Source: Sodalis praecaptivus (GTDB taxonomy: Bacteria; Pseudomonadota; Gammaproteobacteria; Enterobacterales; Enterobacteriaceae). Taken from it: 64,000 nucleotides of DNA. Below the pieces are notes generated by a model. That model was not told the origin of the DNA. It was given only the letters and a program-made list of their open reading frames with translations, and did no database searches. How positions within the stretch are numbered: the stretch's first letter is position 1; every line of letters begins with the position of its first letter. A program made the translations under genes and the position numbers. The stretch is from NCBI RefSeq assembly GCF_000517425.1, contig NZ_CP006569.1, forward strand, positions 1,240,001 to 1,304,000, read 5' to 3'. Positions 1 to 10,598 of this stretch are shown here, in pieces.

Positions 1-16
1 TCCCTCGCCTACAAGA

Positions 17-60
17 ATTATCTATTCGATAATAGTTTTTATTATTTGAATTAAAAATTC
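17..60. promoter_or_regulatory. Inverted repeats upstream of murQ
   Basis: Two short palindromes lie in the AT-rich DNA just before murQ: ATTATC/GATAAT around a 5-nt centre (17-33) and GAATT/AATTC around AAA (48-60). In E. coli the RpiR-family regulator MurR controls murQP from a divergent position. The regulator would lie left of this window, so the operator role is inference from placement only. Confidence 0.3.
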
Positions 61-72
61 AACGGTGACTGT

Positions 73-975
73 ATGAATTTAGGGGCGCTCGTATCGGAAA
101 CACGCCATCCGGACTCGATGGCTTTGGATACCTTATCAACGCTTGAGATGGTGAGGCTGTTTAATCAACAGGACAAGCTGGTGCCGGAGGCCATTGCGTC
201 CGAGCTGCCGGCGGTGGCAGCCGCTATCGATCGGGCGGCGCAGGCGCTCGGGGCCGGCGGGCGGCTTATCTATCTGGGGGCCGGCACCAGCGGCAGGCTG
301 GGGGTGCTGGATGCGTCGGAATGCCCGCCGACCTTCGGCGTGCCGCCAGACAAAGTGATCGGCCTCATCGCCGGCGGTCCCGGCGCGCTGCTCAAAGCGG
401 TGGAGGGGGCGGAGGACGATATGGCGCTGGGAGAACGCGACCTCCGACACCTCCAGCTCACCCCCGCCGATGTCGTCGTGGGGCTCGCGGCGTCGGGCCG
501 AACCCCGTACGTGCTGGGCGCATTGCGCTATGCCCGCACGCTGGGCTGCGCCACCGTCGCGGTTTCCTGTAATCCGGATTCGCCGATCGCCCAGGCGGCG
601 GATATTGCGATATCACCGGTGGTGGGGCCAGAAGTGCTGACCGGTTCGACGCGCATGAAATCCGGCACCGCGCAGAAACTGGTGCTGAATATGATCTCCA
701 CCGGCGCCATGGTGAAACTGGGCAAGGTTTATCAAAACCTGATGGTGGATGTAAAGGCCACCAATGTGAAGCTGCGCGACCGCGCCTGCCGCATTGTTTG
801 CGAGGCCTGCGGCGTCGACGCCGACCGGGCAAAGGCGGCCCTGGCGCAGACCGACTATGACGTTAAACCGGCTATTCTCATGCTGCTAAGCGGTAAAAGC
901 GCCGCCGAGGCGCAAGCGGCGCTGAGAGCGCACGACGGCTTTTTGCGGGCGGCGTTGGCGGACGAGCGCACATAA
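73..975 (+). CDS. murQ: N-acetylmuramic acid 6-phosphate etherase MurQ
   Basis: Cytoplasmic etherase that cleaves the lactyl ether of MurNAc-6-phosphate to give GlcNAc-6-phosphate and D-lactate during peptidoglycan recycling. The 300-residue length fits the family (about 298). The SIS sugar-phosphate-binding fold is recognisable, with GAGTSGRLG near residue 70. The acid/base glutamates fall at 83 (DASECPP) and 114 (EGAEDD), as in E. coli. The ATG start gives the family-typical [14 protein letters not shown]-terminus. murP follows 153 bp downstream on the same strand, so import and cleavage of MurNAc are probably co-transcribed. Confidence 0.95.
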   Translation: MNLGALVSETRHPDSMALDTLSTLEMVRLFNQQDKLVPEAIASELPAVAAAIDRAAQALGAGGRLIYLGAGTSGRLGVLDASECPPTFGVPPDKVIGLIAGGPGALLKAVEGAEDDMALGERDLRHLQLTPADVVVGLAASGRTPYVLGALRYARTLGCATVAVSCNPDSPIAQAADIAISPVVGPEVLTGSTRMKSGTAQKLVLNMISTGAMVKLGKVYQNLMVDVKATNVKLRDRACRIVCEACGVDADRAKAALAQTDYDVKPAILMLLSGKSAAEAQAALRAHDGFLRAALADERT

Positions 976-1128
976 CACGGGCCGGCGAGCGGCACATTGG
1001 GCAAAGCCGTCTTTGACCAGCGCCAAGGCGACGCCCAACCGCCCGCTATCCGCCCGTCGGCCTAACGGACGCCTGGGGCGCGCCGGCACAACGCGGTGCG
1101 CCATCATTAACGGCACGGGAGCCCCAGA

Positions 1129-2505
1129 ATGCATCAGAGCGACAGCGTGGCGGCAGCGCTGCTGTCCGGCCTTGGCGGGCCGGACAATGTGCTAAAGCTG
1201 GAGAACTGCATGACCCGGGTGCGGGTCGAAGTGGTTGATGACCGACGCGTGGACATCGACGCCATCAAACGTGTGGCGGGCGTTAAAGGCTACATTATGC
1301 AGGGCCGGCAGCATCAGCTTATCGCTGGGCCGGGCGCCGCGGCGAAGATCGTCGACGCCATGCGCCGCCTACTGCCGAGTGCGCCGGGCGAGTCCCCCGT
1401 CATCGGTTCGGCGCACGGCGCGGCGCAAACCCGGGACCGCGTCAAGGCGCGCTATGCGACGCCCGTCAGCGGCGCTTTGCGCCAGTTGGCCAACGTGTTT
1501 ATTCCGCTCATCCCGGCGTTTATCGCCTCCGGTCTTATCACGGGACTGATCAATTTGCTTACGCGTGCGGACGTCAGCGGCGATATAGCGCGGTCCTATC
1601 CTAATGTGCTCGGGCTGCTGGCGCTGTTTGGCAGTGCGGTATTCGCCATCATGAACATTTTGGTGGGGGTAAACGCGGCGCGGGTGTTCGGCGGTTCACA
1701 GGCCATGGGCGGGGTGATGGCCGCGATTTTGAGCAGCCCCGGTTTAGCGCAAATCCGGCTTTTCGACGAGCCGCTACAGCCCGGCCGGGGCGGGGTGATC
1801 GCCGTGTTGCTGGTGGTTGCCCTGATGTGCTGGGTGGAAAAAGCGTTGCGGCGCCATTTACCGGAGTCGATAGAGCTGATAGTTAATCCGCTTCTGACTA
1901 CACTGATAACTGCGTCGCTGGCGATAGTCGTGCTGCAACCGCTCGGCGGGGCGGTATCCGACGCTATTGCCCACGGGGTGAATGTCGCAATTGATCGCGG
2001 TGGCGTGGCGGTCGGCGCTTTACTGGCGGGAAGTTTTTTGCCGCTGGTGCTGACCGGCCTGCATCAAGGGATGGTGCCGCTGCATGTGGAACTCATTCAA
2101 TCCCACGGCGTCAACCCTCTGCTGCCGATCCTGGCCATGGCCGGGGTGGGGCAGATGGGCGCGTCCTTTGCCGTGCTGGTGAAAACCCGTAGCGCCCGGC
2201 TGAAAAAGGTGGTCAGGGCCGCCTTGCCGGTGGGGTTGCTCGGTATCGGCGAGCCGCTGATTTTCGGCGTTACGCTACCTCTTGGTCGGCCGTTTGTTGC
2301 CGCCTGCCTCGGCGGTGCGGTGGGCGGCGCGGTGATAAGTTATCTTAAAGTGGCGACGCTTATCACTTTTGGTCTGTCGGGATTGCCGCTGGCGCTGACC
2401 ATCGTCACCGGTAAAGTCGCCGCCTATTTAGCCGGATGGGCGGCCGCCATCGCGGCGGGATTTATTTTTACATGGCTGATAGGATTCAACGATCCAGAGG
2501 AGTAG
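1129..2505 (+). CDS. murP: PTS MurNAc-specific EIIBC component MurP
   Basis: Inner-membrane PTS permease that imports and phosphorylates N-acetylmuramic acid, delivering MurNAc-6-phosphate to MurQ. The N-terminal EIIB domain carries the phosphorylated cysteine at residue 27 (ENCMTRVRV). A linker follows, then a multi-span EIIC domain from about residue 115 with the conserved GIGEPLIFGVTLPL segment. Length is 458 aa against about 474 in E. coli. No EIIA domain is present, so phosphate would come from the glucose-type EIIA (Crr), as known for MurP. The stop lies 3 bp before the pgpC start. Confidence 0.93.
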   Translation: MHQSDSVAAALLSGLGGPDNVLKLENCMTRVRVEVVDDRRVDIDAIKRVAGVKGYIMQGRQHQLIAGPGAAAKIVDAMRRLLPSAPGESPVIGSAHGAAQTRDRVKARYATPVSGALRQLANVFIPLIPAFIASGLITGLINLLTRADVSGDIARSYPNVLGLLALFGSAVFAIMNILVGVNAARVFGGSQAMGGVMAAILSSPGLAQIRLFDEPLQPGRGGVIAVLLVVALMCWVEKALRRHLPESIELIVNPLLTTLITASLAIVVLQPLGGAVSDAIAHGVNVAIDRGGVAVGALLAGSFLPLVLTGLHQGMVPLHVELIQSHGVNPLLPILAMAGVGQMGASFAVLVKTRSARLKKVVRAALPVGLLGIGEPLIFGVTLPLGRPFVAACLGGAVGGAVISYLKVATLITFGLSGLPLALTIVTGKVAAYLAGWAAAIAAGFIFTWLIGFNDPEE

Positions 2506-2508
2506 CTT

Positions 2509-3147
2509 TTGATTAACCCAACCGCCCAGCGCGTCGTATTTTTTGATTTGGACGGCACGCTGCATCAACAGGATATGTTCGGCTGCTTCCTGCGCTATCT
2601 GCTTGCGCATCTGCCGCTGAATATCGTGCTGGTGATCCCCGTTCTGCCGGTGGTGGCTCTTGGACTGCTGGTAAAGGGCCGCTCGGCCCGCTGGCCGATG
2701 AGCCTGCTGCTCTGGTCGATTACCTTCGGCCACAGCGAGGCCAAGCTGCAGGCGCTACAGGCGGCGTTTGCGGCGGTCTTCCGTCAGCGCGTGCGGCGTT
2801 TTCCGCGGGTATTGGCGCGCCTCGACGACTACCTCGCCAGCCAGGATGCCCAGGTGTGGCTTATTACCGGCTCGCCGGAGTCGCTGGTGGAAAAAGTTTA
2901 CCACGATGCGGTCTTCTTGCCCCAGGTGCGGCTTATCGGCAGCCGTATGCATCGGCGCTACGGCGGCTGGGTGCTGACCCTGCGCTGTCTGGGCCATGAA
3001 AAAGTGGCGCAGTTGGAGCGCGAGCTGGGCATCCCGTTGAAATTGTATAGCGGTTACAGCGACAGCGTTCACGACAGTCCGCTGCTTTATTTTTGCGAAT
3101 ATCGCTGGCGGGTCACCCATGACGGTCAACTTAAGCGGCTGGATTGA
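2509..3147 (+). CDS. pgpC: Phosphatidylglycerophosphatase C (HAD family)
   Basis: Membrane-associated HAD-superfamily phosphatase converting phosphatidylglycerophosphate to phosphatidylglycerol; formerly YfhB. HAD motif I FDLDGTLH sits near residue 12. A hydrophobic membrane segment spans about residues 27-48, and motif II TGSPESLVEKV follows. 212 aa against 211 in E. coli. The start is TTG, 3 bp after the murP stop and preceded by an AGGAG segment inside the murP end, implying translational coupling. murP-pgpC-tadA are in one direction. Confidence 0.9.
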   Translation: MINPTAQRVVFFDLDGTLHQQDMFGCFLRYLLAHLPLNIVLVIPVLPVVALGLLVKGRSARWPMSLLLWSITFGHSEAKLQALQAAFAAVFRQRVRRFPRVLARLDDYLASQDAQVWLITGSPESLVEKVYHDAVFLPQVRLIGSRMHRRYGGWVLTLRCLGHEKVAQLERELGIPLKLYSGYSDSVHDSPLLYFCEYRWRVTHDGQLKRLD

Positions 3148-3825
<678 letters not shown>

Positions 3826-3837
3826 GAAAGCGCCGTG

Positions 3838-5325
3838 TTAAGGGTGGGCACCCGTGCCGGCCGGCGTTAGCGTCTGTAGATCCTCCGGCGTGACCACCGG
3901 GTAGGCATTGGCGGGATCGGCGTTCCAGGCCGCCAATTGCGCCGCCTTTTTCTCTTTTTCCTGCAAATACCCCACCAGACTGATTTCATAGCGGCGGATA
4001 TTTTCCACGTAGTTATACGCCTGCTGGCCGCGGGCGTAACCGTACAGCGTTTGTTTGTAATAGCGCGGCTGGCTGAGCATCGGCAGCCGCAGCTTCACGT
4101 CGACCCAACTGTCGGGGTTGCCCTGCTGCTTCGCCGTCAGGGCGCGCGCATCCAGCATATGGGCATAGCCCATATTATAGGCCGCCAGGGCAAACCAAAT
4201 CTTTTCATCTTCCGGGATGGAATCCGGCACCCGCTGCATCATGCGCGACAAATAAAGCGCGCCGCCGCGCACGCTTTGCTCGGCGTTGGTTCGATCGCCT
4301 ATTCCCAGACTGTCGGCGGTGGGGCGGGTAAGCATCATCAGCCCGCGTACCCCGGTGGCCGACGTGGCTAGCGGATCCCAATGGGATTCTTGATAGGAAA
4401 TGGCCGCCAGCAACTTCCAATCGATATCGCGGGCATAGCGTTGAAACAGCGGTTGCAGCGCGGGCAAAATCGCATCAATTGCGTTAAGGAAGGTTTTGGT
4501 ATCCACATAATCGAACCCGCCAACGTGGCCGAGATACTTTTCCTCCAGCCGCGCCATGATGCCGTTGTCGTTTAACTGGCTGAAGAAGTCCAGCAGCGCG
4601 GCCGATAGCCCCTCGCTATCGCTGCGCCGAAGATACCAGGTAACCGGTTCTTCCTCGGTAATATCAAACGCCACCGCCAGCTGCGGATGCACTCGCTGCA
4701 GCAGCCCGACGGTGGCGGAGTCGGCCAGCGTATAATCCAGCTTACCCTCCGCCACTTTTTCCAGCAGCGACCGGCTGCTTAAATCCGATGAAACTTCCCA
4801 GGATAACTGCGGATATTGCTTCTTTTGCAACTGCCGGAGCTGGGAAATTTGCGCCGACCCCGAAGCGACCGCCAGTCGCCCCCGGAGATCCCCCAAATTT
4901 TTCGGCCGCGGCTGGCCCAGGCGGTACACCAATTGCTGCGATACCGAATAGTAGGACGGACCAACGGTGAATCTGTTCAGCCGCTCAGTGTTGTAAATCA
5001 AGCTAGCGGCCAGAAGATCGGCGTTGTCATTATCCAAGTCGTCAAATAGCTGATTCAGATTGCTGCGAACGCGCACCTTCAGTTTGACGCCGAGGTAATC
5101 GGCGAAGCGTTGCGCCAGATCGTAATCGAAACCCGCCGGTTGATTATTGACGCGATAATAGCTCAGCGGCGCGTCCAGAGTGCTGATACGAAGTTCGCCG
5201 CGCGCTTTAATGGCCGCCAGGCTATCCTGATGGGCGTTTCGCCAGGGGACGGTAGTCCAGAGTGCCCAGGTGAGCAAAATGGCGATAAGGCCGATAATAA
5301 AGTAATTTAATTTGAAGCGCTTCAA
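3838..5325 (-). CDS. mltF: Membrane-bound lytic murein transglycosylase F
   Basis: Outer-membrane-associated lytic transglycosylase that cleaves peptidoglycan to 1,6-anhydro-MurNAc products. An N-terminal signal/anchor occupies residues 7-25. A periplasmic substrate-binding-type (SBP_bac_3-like) regulatory domain follows at about 40-265. The C-terminal SLT domain has catalytic Glu313 in SYQESHWDP and the [14 protein letters not shown] segment. 495 aa against 518 in E. coli, the difference lying in a shorter, unconserved C-terminal tail. Transcribed divergently from purL and convergent to tadA. Its murein products feed the recycling route served by murQP, although the operons are separate. Confidence 0.95.
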   Translation of the reverse strand: MKRFKLNYFIIGLIAILLTWALWTTVPWRNAHQDSLAAIKARGELRISTLDAPLSYYRVNNQPAGFDYDLAQRFADYLGVKLKVRVRSNLNQLFDDLDNDNADLLAASLIYNTERLNRFTVGPSYYSVSQQLVYRLGQPRPKNLGDLRGRLAVASGSAQISQLRQLQKKQYPQLSWEVSSDLSSRSLLEKVAEGKLDYTLADSATVGLLQRVHPQLAVAFDITEEEPVTWYLRRSDSEGLSAALLDFFSQLNDNGIMARLEEKYLGHVGGFDYVDTKTFLNAIDAILPALQPLFQRYARDIDWKLLAAISYQESHWDPLATSATGVRGLMMLTRPTADSLGIGDRTNAEQSVRGGALYLSRMMQRVPDSIPEDEKIWFALAAYNMGYAHMLDARALTAKQQGNPDSWVDVKLRLPMLSQPRYYKQTLYGYARGQQAYNYVENIRRYEISLVGYLQEKEKKAAQLAAWNADPANAYPVVTPEDLQTLTPAGTGAHP

Positions 5326-5616
5326 AGCGTTATCTCATGCCGGAGGCAGGCCTCGCTGTCGTTAACGGCAGTATTATTATGGTTTTTTCTCCGAACAGGA
5401 GGGCATTTTGCGCAACAAAGCGCCAACGTGCAACAAGATTGATGCATGCGCTCAGGTGCTCAGGGGGTCAATAAGGATGAAAGAATAACTGCGCAAACGG
5501 TTTCGTCCGCAGCCGGGATTCTCTATAATGACGCGCGTTTTCCCCTGTTGTTGCGCCCCATGAATGGTCGAGCCACACACCCGCGGCCGGCGGTTCAAAA
5601 CGAGAGATCTGTTACT
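5326..5616. promoter_or_regulatory. Divergent mltF-purL promoter region
   Basis: This 291-bp gap holds the purL PurR box and the TATAAT -10 at 5524-5529. An open frame continuous with purL extends upstream to 5446, but it crosses this promoter and has no similarity to the PurL N-terminus, so it is not coding. Nothing else is recognisable. Confidence 0.6.
5491..5506 (+). promoter_or_regulatory. PurR operator of purL
   Basis: GCGCAAACGGTTTCGT matches the PurR consensus ACGCAAACGTTTTCGT at 14 of 16 positions, including the central CG. It lies just upstream of a TATAAT -10 element at 5524-5529 and overlaps the expected -35 position. Repression of purL by PurR with hypoxanthine or guanine is established in E. 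coli. Confidence 0.85.
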
Positions 5617-8600
5617 ATGGAAATATTGCGCGGTTCCCCCGCTCTGTCCGCATTTCGCATTAATAAGCTGCTGGTCCGCTGTCAGGACGCCCGTCTGCCG
5701 GTCGACGATATCTATGCCGAATACATCCATTTCGCCGATGTCAGCGCGGCGCTCGACGAGGATGCGTTAAATCGGCTGCAGCGACTATTGCAATACGGGC
5801 CTTCTCTCGCCGAACATCAGCCGCAGGGGCGGCTATTGCTGGTGACGCCGCGACCCGGCACGCGGTCTCCCTGGTCGTCGAAGGCGACAGATATTGCCCA
5901 CAACTGCGCCTTGCCCCAGGTCACGCGTCTGGAGCGTGGTCTGGCCTACTATATTCAGGCGCCGCGGCTGAGTGAGCCCCAGTGGCGCCAGCTCGCCGCC
6001 CTGTTGCACGATCGGATGATGGAAACGGTGTTTACCCGTCTGGAGGAGGCGCAGGCGTTATTTGCTCAGCACGCGCCGGCGCCGGTGACGCTGGTGGACG
6101 TGATGGGCGAAGGGCGCGGCGCGCTGGAGGCGGCCAATTTGGCGCTGGGTCTGGCGCTGGCGCAGGACGAAATCGATTATCTCTTCGCGGCCTTCACCCG
6201 TTTGGGGCGTAACCCCAGCGATGTCGAGCTGTACATGTTCGCGCAGGCCAACTCAGAGCATTGCCGGCACAAGATTTTCAACGCCGACTGGGTTATCGAC
6301 GGCCAGCCGCAGACCAAGTCGCTGTTCAAAATGATCAAAAACACCTACGAGCAGACGCCCGAGTTTGTGTTGTCCGCCTATAAAGACAACGCCGCGGTGA
6401 TGGAAGGATCGGCGGTGGGGCGTTTCTTTCCCGATGCGCAGGCGGGGCGCTATGACTACCATCAGGAAGCGGCGCACATTTTGATGAAGGTCGAAACCCA
6501 TAACCACCCGACCGCCATCTCGCCCTGGCCCGGCGCGGCGACCGGCTCCGGCGGCGAAATCCGCGATGAAGGCGCTACCGGCCGAGGCGCCAAGCCGAAA
6601 GCCGGTCTGGTCGGTTTTTCGGTCTCCAATTTACGCATCCCGGGCTTTGAGCAGCCGTGGGAAGAAGACTTCGGCCGCCCGGAGCGCATCGTCAGCGCGC
6701 TGGATATCATGACCGACGGGCCGCTCGGAGGCGCCGCGTTCAACAACGAATTCGGCCGCCCAGCGCTGACCGGCTATTTCCGCACCTATGAGGAGCGCGT
6801 CGATAGCCACAACGGCGTGGAGCTGCGGGGTTACCACAAGCCGGTGATGCTGGCCGGCGGCATCGGCAATATCCGCGCATCCCACGTGCAAAAAGGGGAA
6901 ATCAGCGTGGGCGCCAAGCTGATTGTTCTGGGCGGACCGGCGATGAATATCGGCCTCGGCGGCGGCGCGGCGTCTTCGATGGCCTCCGGGCAGTCAGACG
7001 CCGACCTGGATTTCGCCTCGGTGCAGCGCGACAATCCGGAAATGGAACGCCGCTGCCAGGAAGTTATCGACCGTTGCTGGCAGCGGGGCGAGGAGAATCC
7101 GATTCTCTTTATTCATGACGTGGGCGCCGGCGGCTTGTCCAACGCGATGCCGGAGCTGGTCAGCGACGGCGGGCGCGGCGGCCGTTTCCAATTGCGCGCA
7201 ATTCCCAATGACGAACCGGGCATGAGCCCGCTCGAAGTCTGGTGCAACGAATCCCAAGAGCGTTATGTCATGGCGGTCGCGCCGGAGCGGCTGGCGGAAT
7301 TTGACGCTATCTGCCGCCGCGAGCGCGCGCCCTATGCGGTGATCGGCGAAGCAACGCAAGCGTTGCATCTCAGCCTGGACGACGACCATTTCGGCGACCG
7401 GCCGATTGATTTGCCGCTGGATGTGCTGCTCGGCAAAACGCCGAAAATGCTGCGTGACGCCGTCAGCCTACAGGCCGCGGGCCATGCGCTGAACCGCGAC
7501 GGCATCACCCTTGCCGAGGCGGTTAACCGCGTGCTGCATCTACCGGCGGTGGCGGAAAAAACCTTCCTTATCACCATTGGCGATCGCAGCGTAACCGGCA
7601 TGGTGGCGCGCGATCAGATGGTTGGACCCTGGCAGGTGCCGGTGGCGGACTGCGCCGTTACCACCGCCAGCCTGGACAGCTATTACGGCGAGGCGATGTC
7701 CCTTGGCGAGCGAGCGCCGGTGGCGCTATTGAATTTTGCCGCTTCCGCCCGCCTGGCGGTGGGCGAAGCGCTCACCAACCTGGCCGCGACGCACATCGGC
7801 GAGATCAAGCGGGTGAAACTTTCAGCCAACTGGATGGCGGCCGCGGGTCATCCCGGCGAAGACGCCGGCCTGTATCAGGCGGTGAAAGCCGTGGGTGAGG
7901 AGCTTTGCCCGGCGCTGGGGCTGACTATCCCGGTGGGCAAGGATTCCATGTCGATGAAAACGCGCTGGCAGCAGGGAGCGGAGCAGCGGGAAATGACCGC
8001 GCCGCTGTCGCTGGTTATCACCGCGTTCGCCCGGGTGGAAGATGTGCGTGCGACCGTGACGCCGCAATTACAGCCGGCGCGCGATAATGCGCTGCTGCTT
8101 ATTGATTTGGGCGCCGGGCATCAGGCGCTGGGCGCTACCGCACTGGCGCAGGTTTACCGCCAGCTCGGGGACGAAACCGCCGACGTGCGCGATGCCGGGC
8201 AACTGGCCGGCTTCTTCCGCGTTATGCAACAGCTGGTGGCGCAAGGAACGCTGTTGGCCTACCACGATCGCGCCGACGGCGGTTTACTGGTTACCTTGGC
8301 GGAGATGGCGTTTGCCGGCCACTGCGGCATTGATGCCGATATCGGCACACTGGGGGAAGATACGCTGGCCGCCCTGTTTAATGAGGAATTGGGGGCGGTT
8401 ATCCAGATTGACGCGGCCGACCGCGACGCGGTAACGGCCCTGTTCCGCCAGGAGGGGCTGGAGGCGTGTCTGCACTATCTGGGCACGGCCCAGCCCGGCG
8501 ACCGCTTTATCCTGCGCGCCGGGGAGCGCCCGCTTTACAGCGAGAGCCGCACCACCCTGAGAACCTGGTGGGCGGAAACCAGCTGGCAGATGCAGCGGCT

Positions 8601-9504
8601 GCGCGACAATCCCGAAAGCGCCGATCAGGAACATGCGGCCCGTCAGGACGATAACGATCCGGGCCTGACGGTAGCGTTGAGTTTCGATCCTGCCGATGAT
8701 ATCGCCGCACCGTTTATCGCCAGGGGCGCGCGGCCGAAAGTTGCGGTACTGCGGGAGCAGGGCGTGAATTCTCATGTGGAGATGGCGGCCGCCTTCCACC
8801 GTGCGGGCTTTGAAGCTGTCGATGTGCATATGAGCGATCTGCTCGCCGGTGCGCGGACGTTGGACGATTTCCATACGCTGGTGGCCTGCGGCGGTTTCTC
8901 CTATGGCGATGTTTTGGGTGCGGGTGAAGGTTGGGCGAAGTCGATTTTGTTCAATTCGCGGGTGCGCGATGCGTTCGAGGCGTTCTTTCACCGGCCGCAG
9001 ACCTTGGCGCTCGGGGTCTGCAACGGGTGTCAGATGATGTCCAATTTGCGTGAACTGATCCCCGGAGCGGAGTTGTGGCCGCGCTTTGTCCGCAATAAAT
9101 CCGAACGATTTGAGGCGCGGTTCAGCCTGGTGGAGGTCACCCAGAGTCCGTCGCTGCTGTTGCAGGGTATGGTTGGCTCCCGTCTGCCTATCGCCGTCTC
9201 CCACGGCGAAGGTCTGGTGGAGCTGCGCGACGCGGCGCATTTGGCCGCGCTTGAGCATGCGGGCCTGGTGGCGCTGCGGTATGTGGACAACTACGGTAAG
9301 GTCACGGAGAATTATCCCGCCAACCCCAATGGCTCACCCAATGGCATCACTGCGGTGACCAACGCCAGCGGACGCGTCACGTTGACTATGCCGCATCCTG
9401 AACGGGTATTCCGTACCGTCAGTCACTCCTGGCATCCCGCGGAGTGGGGCGAAGACGGCCCTTGGATGCGGCTGTTCCGCAACGCGCGCAAGCAACTGGG
9501 CTAA
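5617..9504 (+). CDS. purL: Phosphoribosylformylglycinamidine synthase PurL
   Basis: Large FGAM synthase of de novo purine synthesis; converts FGAR plus glutamine and ATP to FGAM. The ATG at 5617 gives [19 protein letters not shown], the enterobacterial N-terminus, and 1295 aa as in E. coli. Order: N-terminal PurS-like region, two tandem AIRS-type ATP/FGAR domains (with [14 protein letters not shown] and [13 protein letters not shown]), then a C-terminal class-I glutaminase (from about residue 1045) with the CNGCQMM nucleophile and a PHPERVFR catalytic histidine. PurR-controlled promoter upstream. Confidence 0.98.
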   Translation: MEILRGSPALSAFRINKLLVRCQDARLPVDDIYAEYIHFADVSAALDEDALNRLQRLLQYGPSLAEHQPQGRLLLVTPRPGTRSPWSSKATDIAHNCALPQVTRLERGLAYYIQAPRLSEPQWRQLAALLHDRMMETVFTRLEEAQALFAQHAPAPVTLVDVMGEGRGALEAANLALGLALAQDEIDYLFAAFTRLGRNPSDVELYMFAQANSEHCRHKIFNADWVIDGQPQTKSLFKMIKNTYEQTPEFVLSAYKDNAAVMEGSAVGRFFPDAQAGRYDYHQEAAHILMKVETHNHPTAISPWPGAATGSGGEIRDEGATGRGAKPKAGLVGFSVSNLRIPGFEQPWEEDFGRPERIVSALDIMTDGPLGGAAFNNEFGRPALTGYFRTYEERVDSHNGVELRGYHKPVMLAGGIGNIRASHVQKGEISVGAKLIVLGGPAMNIGLGGGAASSMASGQSDADLDFASVQRDNPEMERRCQEVIDRCWQRGEENPILFIHDVGAGGLSNAMPELVSDGGRGGRFQLRAIPNDEPGMSPLEVWCNESQERYVMAVAPERLAEFDAICRRERAPYAVIGEATQALHLSLDDDHFGDRPIDLPLDVLLGKTPKMLRDAVSLQAAGHALNRDGITLAEAVNRVLHLPAVAEKTFLITIGDRSVTGMVARDQMVGPWQVPVADCAVTTASLDSYYGEAMSLGERAPVALLNFAASARLAVGEALTNLAATHIGEIKRVKLSANWMAAAGHPGEDAGLYQAVKAVGEELCPALGLTIPVGKDSMSMKTRWQQGAEQREMTAPLSLVITAFARVEDVRATVTPQLQPARDNALLLIDLGAGHQALGATALAQVYRQLGDETADVRDAGQLAGFFRVMQQLVAQGTLLAYHDRADGGLLVTLAEMAFAGHCGIDADIGTLGEDTLAALFNEELGAVIQIDAADRDAVTALFRQEGLEACLHYLGTAQPGDRFILRAGERPLYSESRTTLRTWWAETSWQMQRLRDNPESADQEHAARQDDNDPGLTVALSFDPADDIAAPFIARGARPKVAVLREQGVNSHVEMAAAFHRAGFEAVDVHMSDLLAGARTLDDFHTLVACGGFSYGDVLGAGEGWAKSILFNSRVRDAFEAFFHRPQTLALGVCNGCQMMSNLRELIPGAELWPRFVRNKSERFEARFSLVEVTQSPSLLLQGMVGSRLPIAVSHGEGLVELRDAAHLAALEHAGLVALRYVDNYGKVTENYPANPNGSPNGITAVTNASGRVTLTMPHPERVFRTVSHSWHPAEWGEDGPWMRLFRNARKQLG

Positions 9505-9588
9505 CGCGGCCTGACGAATCTGCGCCGGCGAGCGGCCGGCGTGGAGACATAGGCCTGGGGCGATGATGCTATTGCCCGGGCGGCGCCA

Positions 9589-10035
9589 ATGGGCTATTTG
9601 GCTCGGGGCTTCGCCCATGCTCCTATGGGCTGTCGGGCTCGGGGCTTCGCCCATGGACTCCTATGGGCAGTAGGGTTCGGGGCTTCGACCATGGATTCCT
9701 ATGGGCTGTAGGGCTCGGGGCTTCACCCATGGACACCTATGGGCAGTAGGGTTCGGGGCTTCGACCATGGATTCCTATGGGCTGTAGGGCTCGGGGCTTC
9801 GACCATGGGCTCCTATGGGCTGTCGTGCTCGGGGCTTCGCCCATAGACTCCAATGGGCAGTAGGGCTCGGGGCTTCGACCATGGGCCCCTATGGGCTGTC
9901 GTGCTCGGGGCTTCGCCCATGGACTCCAATGGGCTGTCGGGCTCGGGGCTTCACCCATGGACACCTATGGGCAGTAGGGTTCGGGGCTTGGCCCATGGAT
10001 TCCTATGGGCTGTTGGGCTCGGGGCTTGGCCCAGG
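9589..10035. repeat. 38-bp tandem array, about 11.8 copies, between purL and glmY
   Basis: Units begin with ATGGGC at 9589, 9625, 9663, 9701, 9739, 9777, 9815, 9853, 9891, 9929, 9967 and 10005. The first is 36 bp, the next ten exactly 38 bp, and the last is partial. Each contains a GGCTCGGGGCTTC core and ends GCCCATGG or ACCATGG followed by a variable A/G-T-C-C-T. ATGGGC pairs with GCCCAT within a unit, so each can form a stem. Variants are shared between non-adjacent units (3 and 5 are identical), a sign of unequal exchange. Open frames through it are a by-product of GC content and period. Confidence 0.95.
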
Positions 10036-10112
10036 GGGTATATAGCCCCGGCAGCGGCTATTGGCCTGATGGCTTCCCTCTGTCGTTTTTTCCGCTAGGA
10101 TGCTCGTCTCAC

Positions 10113-10130
10113 TGTCGTTAAAAGGCGACA
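10113..10130. promoter_or_regulatory. GlrR binding site 1 for glmY
   Basis: TGTC, ten bases, GACA: an exact fit to the TGTC-N10-GACA palindrome recognised by the sigma-54 activator GlrR upstream of glmY in E. coli and relatives. It lies about 200 bp upstream of the predicted transcript start, in enhancer position. Confidence 0.85.
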
Positions 10131-10175
10131 TTTATCTTCATGTTTTTCAATAATTTTTATTAAATCGCCCATTTC

Positions 10176-10193
10176 TGTCTCCCGAGGGCGACA
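10176..10193. promoter_or_regulatory. GlrR binding site 2 for glmY
   Basis: A second exact TGTC-N10-GACA palindrome, 63 bp from the first, again upstream of the sigma-54 promoter. A third site, as described in E. coli, was not found. Confidence 0.85.
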
Positions 10194-10258
10194 TTTTTAT
10201 TCGTTTTCCGTCTGGATTGCAGCTCTGCTTGGGCAACAGATAAATAAAAAATCATGTA

Positions 10259-10271
10259 AATCAACATATTA
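10259..10271. promoter_or_regulatory. IHF site between GlrR enhancers and glmY promoter
   Basis: AATCAACATATTA matches the IHF core consensus WATCAANNNNTTR. Its place between the activator sites and the -24/-12 element is what a DNA-bending protein needs at a sigma-54 promoter. Confidence 0.7.
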
Positions 10272-10289
10272 TAAGTATTATTGGCGATG

Positions 10290-10304
10290 TGGCACGGTTT
10301 CTGC
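10290..10304 (+). promoter_or_regulatory. Sigma-54 (-24/-12) promoter of glmY
   Basis: TGGCACGGTTTCTGC fits TGGCAC-N5-TTGC with one change (CTGC for TTGC), retaining the GG and GC dinucleotides at correct spacing. It predicts a transcript start at about 10316-10317, at the sequence that resembles the GlmY 5' end. Confidence 0.85.
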
Positions 10305-10316
10305 TATATCTAACTC

Positions 10317-10529
10317 AGTCGCTCATTCATCTCGATATGTCAGCGTCCTGAGGGAAGCTTATTTACGCTCCATATCTTCCGAATGATGCCAATGTACGGT
10401 GCCTACCGTCCAACGTAACCGTTAATCGTTGCTCCGGCGGCGTTAACAATCACAGGGCGACACGTTGAGTGAGGCACCCCCTAATTTTTACCCTTTAAGG
10501 CACTTGACCCACGGGCGAGTGCCTTTTTT
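10317..10529 (+). ncRNA. glmY: GlmY small regulatory RNA
   Basis: GlmY binds the adaptor RapZ and spares the sister RNA GlmZ from RNase E, raising GlmS synthesis when glucosamine-6-phosphate is low. The call rests on position between purL and glrK as in E. coli, the sigma-54/GlrR promoter, a 5' segment AGTCGCTCATTC...ATGTCAGC like E. coli GlmY, and an internal CGTTAATCGTTGCTCCGGCGGCG block. A hairpin terminator ends it (AAGGCACT at 10497-10504 pairing with AGTGCCTT at 10518-10525, then T's). The predicted length of about 210 nt is slightly longer than the roughly 184-nt E. coli primary transcript. Confidence 0.85.
10497..10529 (+). terminator. Intrinsic terminator of glmY
   Basis: An eight-base-pair stem AAGGCACT/AGTGCCTT with a 13-nt loop is followed by a run of T's to 10529. 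It separates the sRNA from glrK, about 70 bp downstream. Confidence 0.85.
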
Positions 10530-10598
10530 GTTCTTTCCCTGCTGGTGACACTCGGCTAGCATCAAGGCCTGTCCGTAAATCCTTTGAGGACGATGACC

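Noticed and set aside
8284-9258. 324-codon antisense open frame within purL
   Set aside because: It lies fully inside purL on the opposite strand and mirrors high-GC codon structure, with no family likeness.
9589-10035. CRISPR array
   Set aside because: Regular 38-bp periodicity, but the whole unit is repeated with no unique spacers and no cas genes nearby. It is a direct tandem repeat.
9815-10098. Small repeat-protein genes on the plus strand of the 38-bp array, and a counterpart on the minus strand
   Set aside because: The frames stay open only because the units lack stops; the 38-bp period rotates the frame, no ribosome site is present and no family is recognised.
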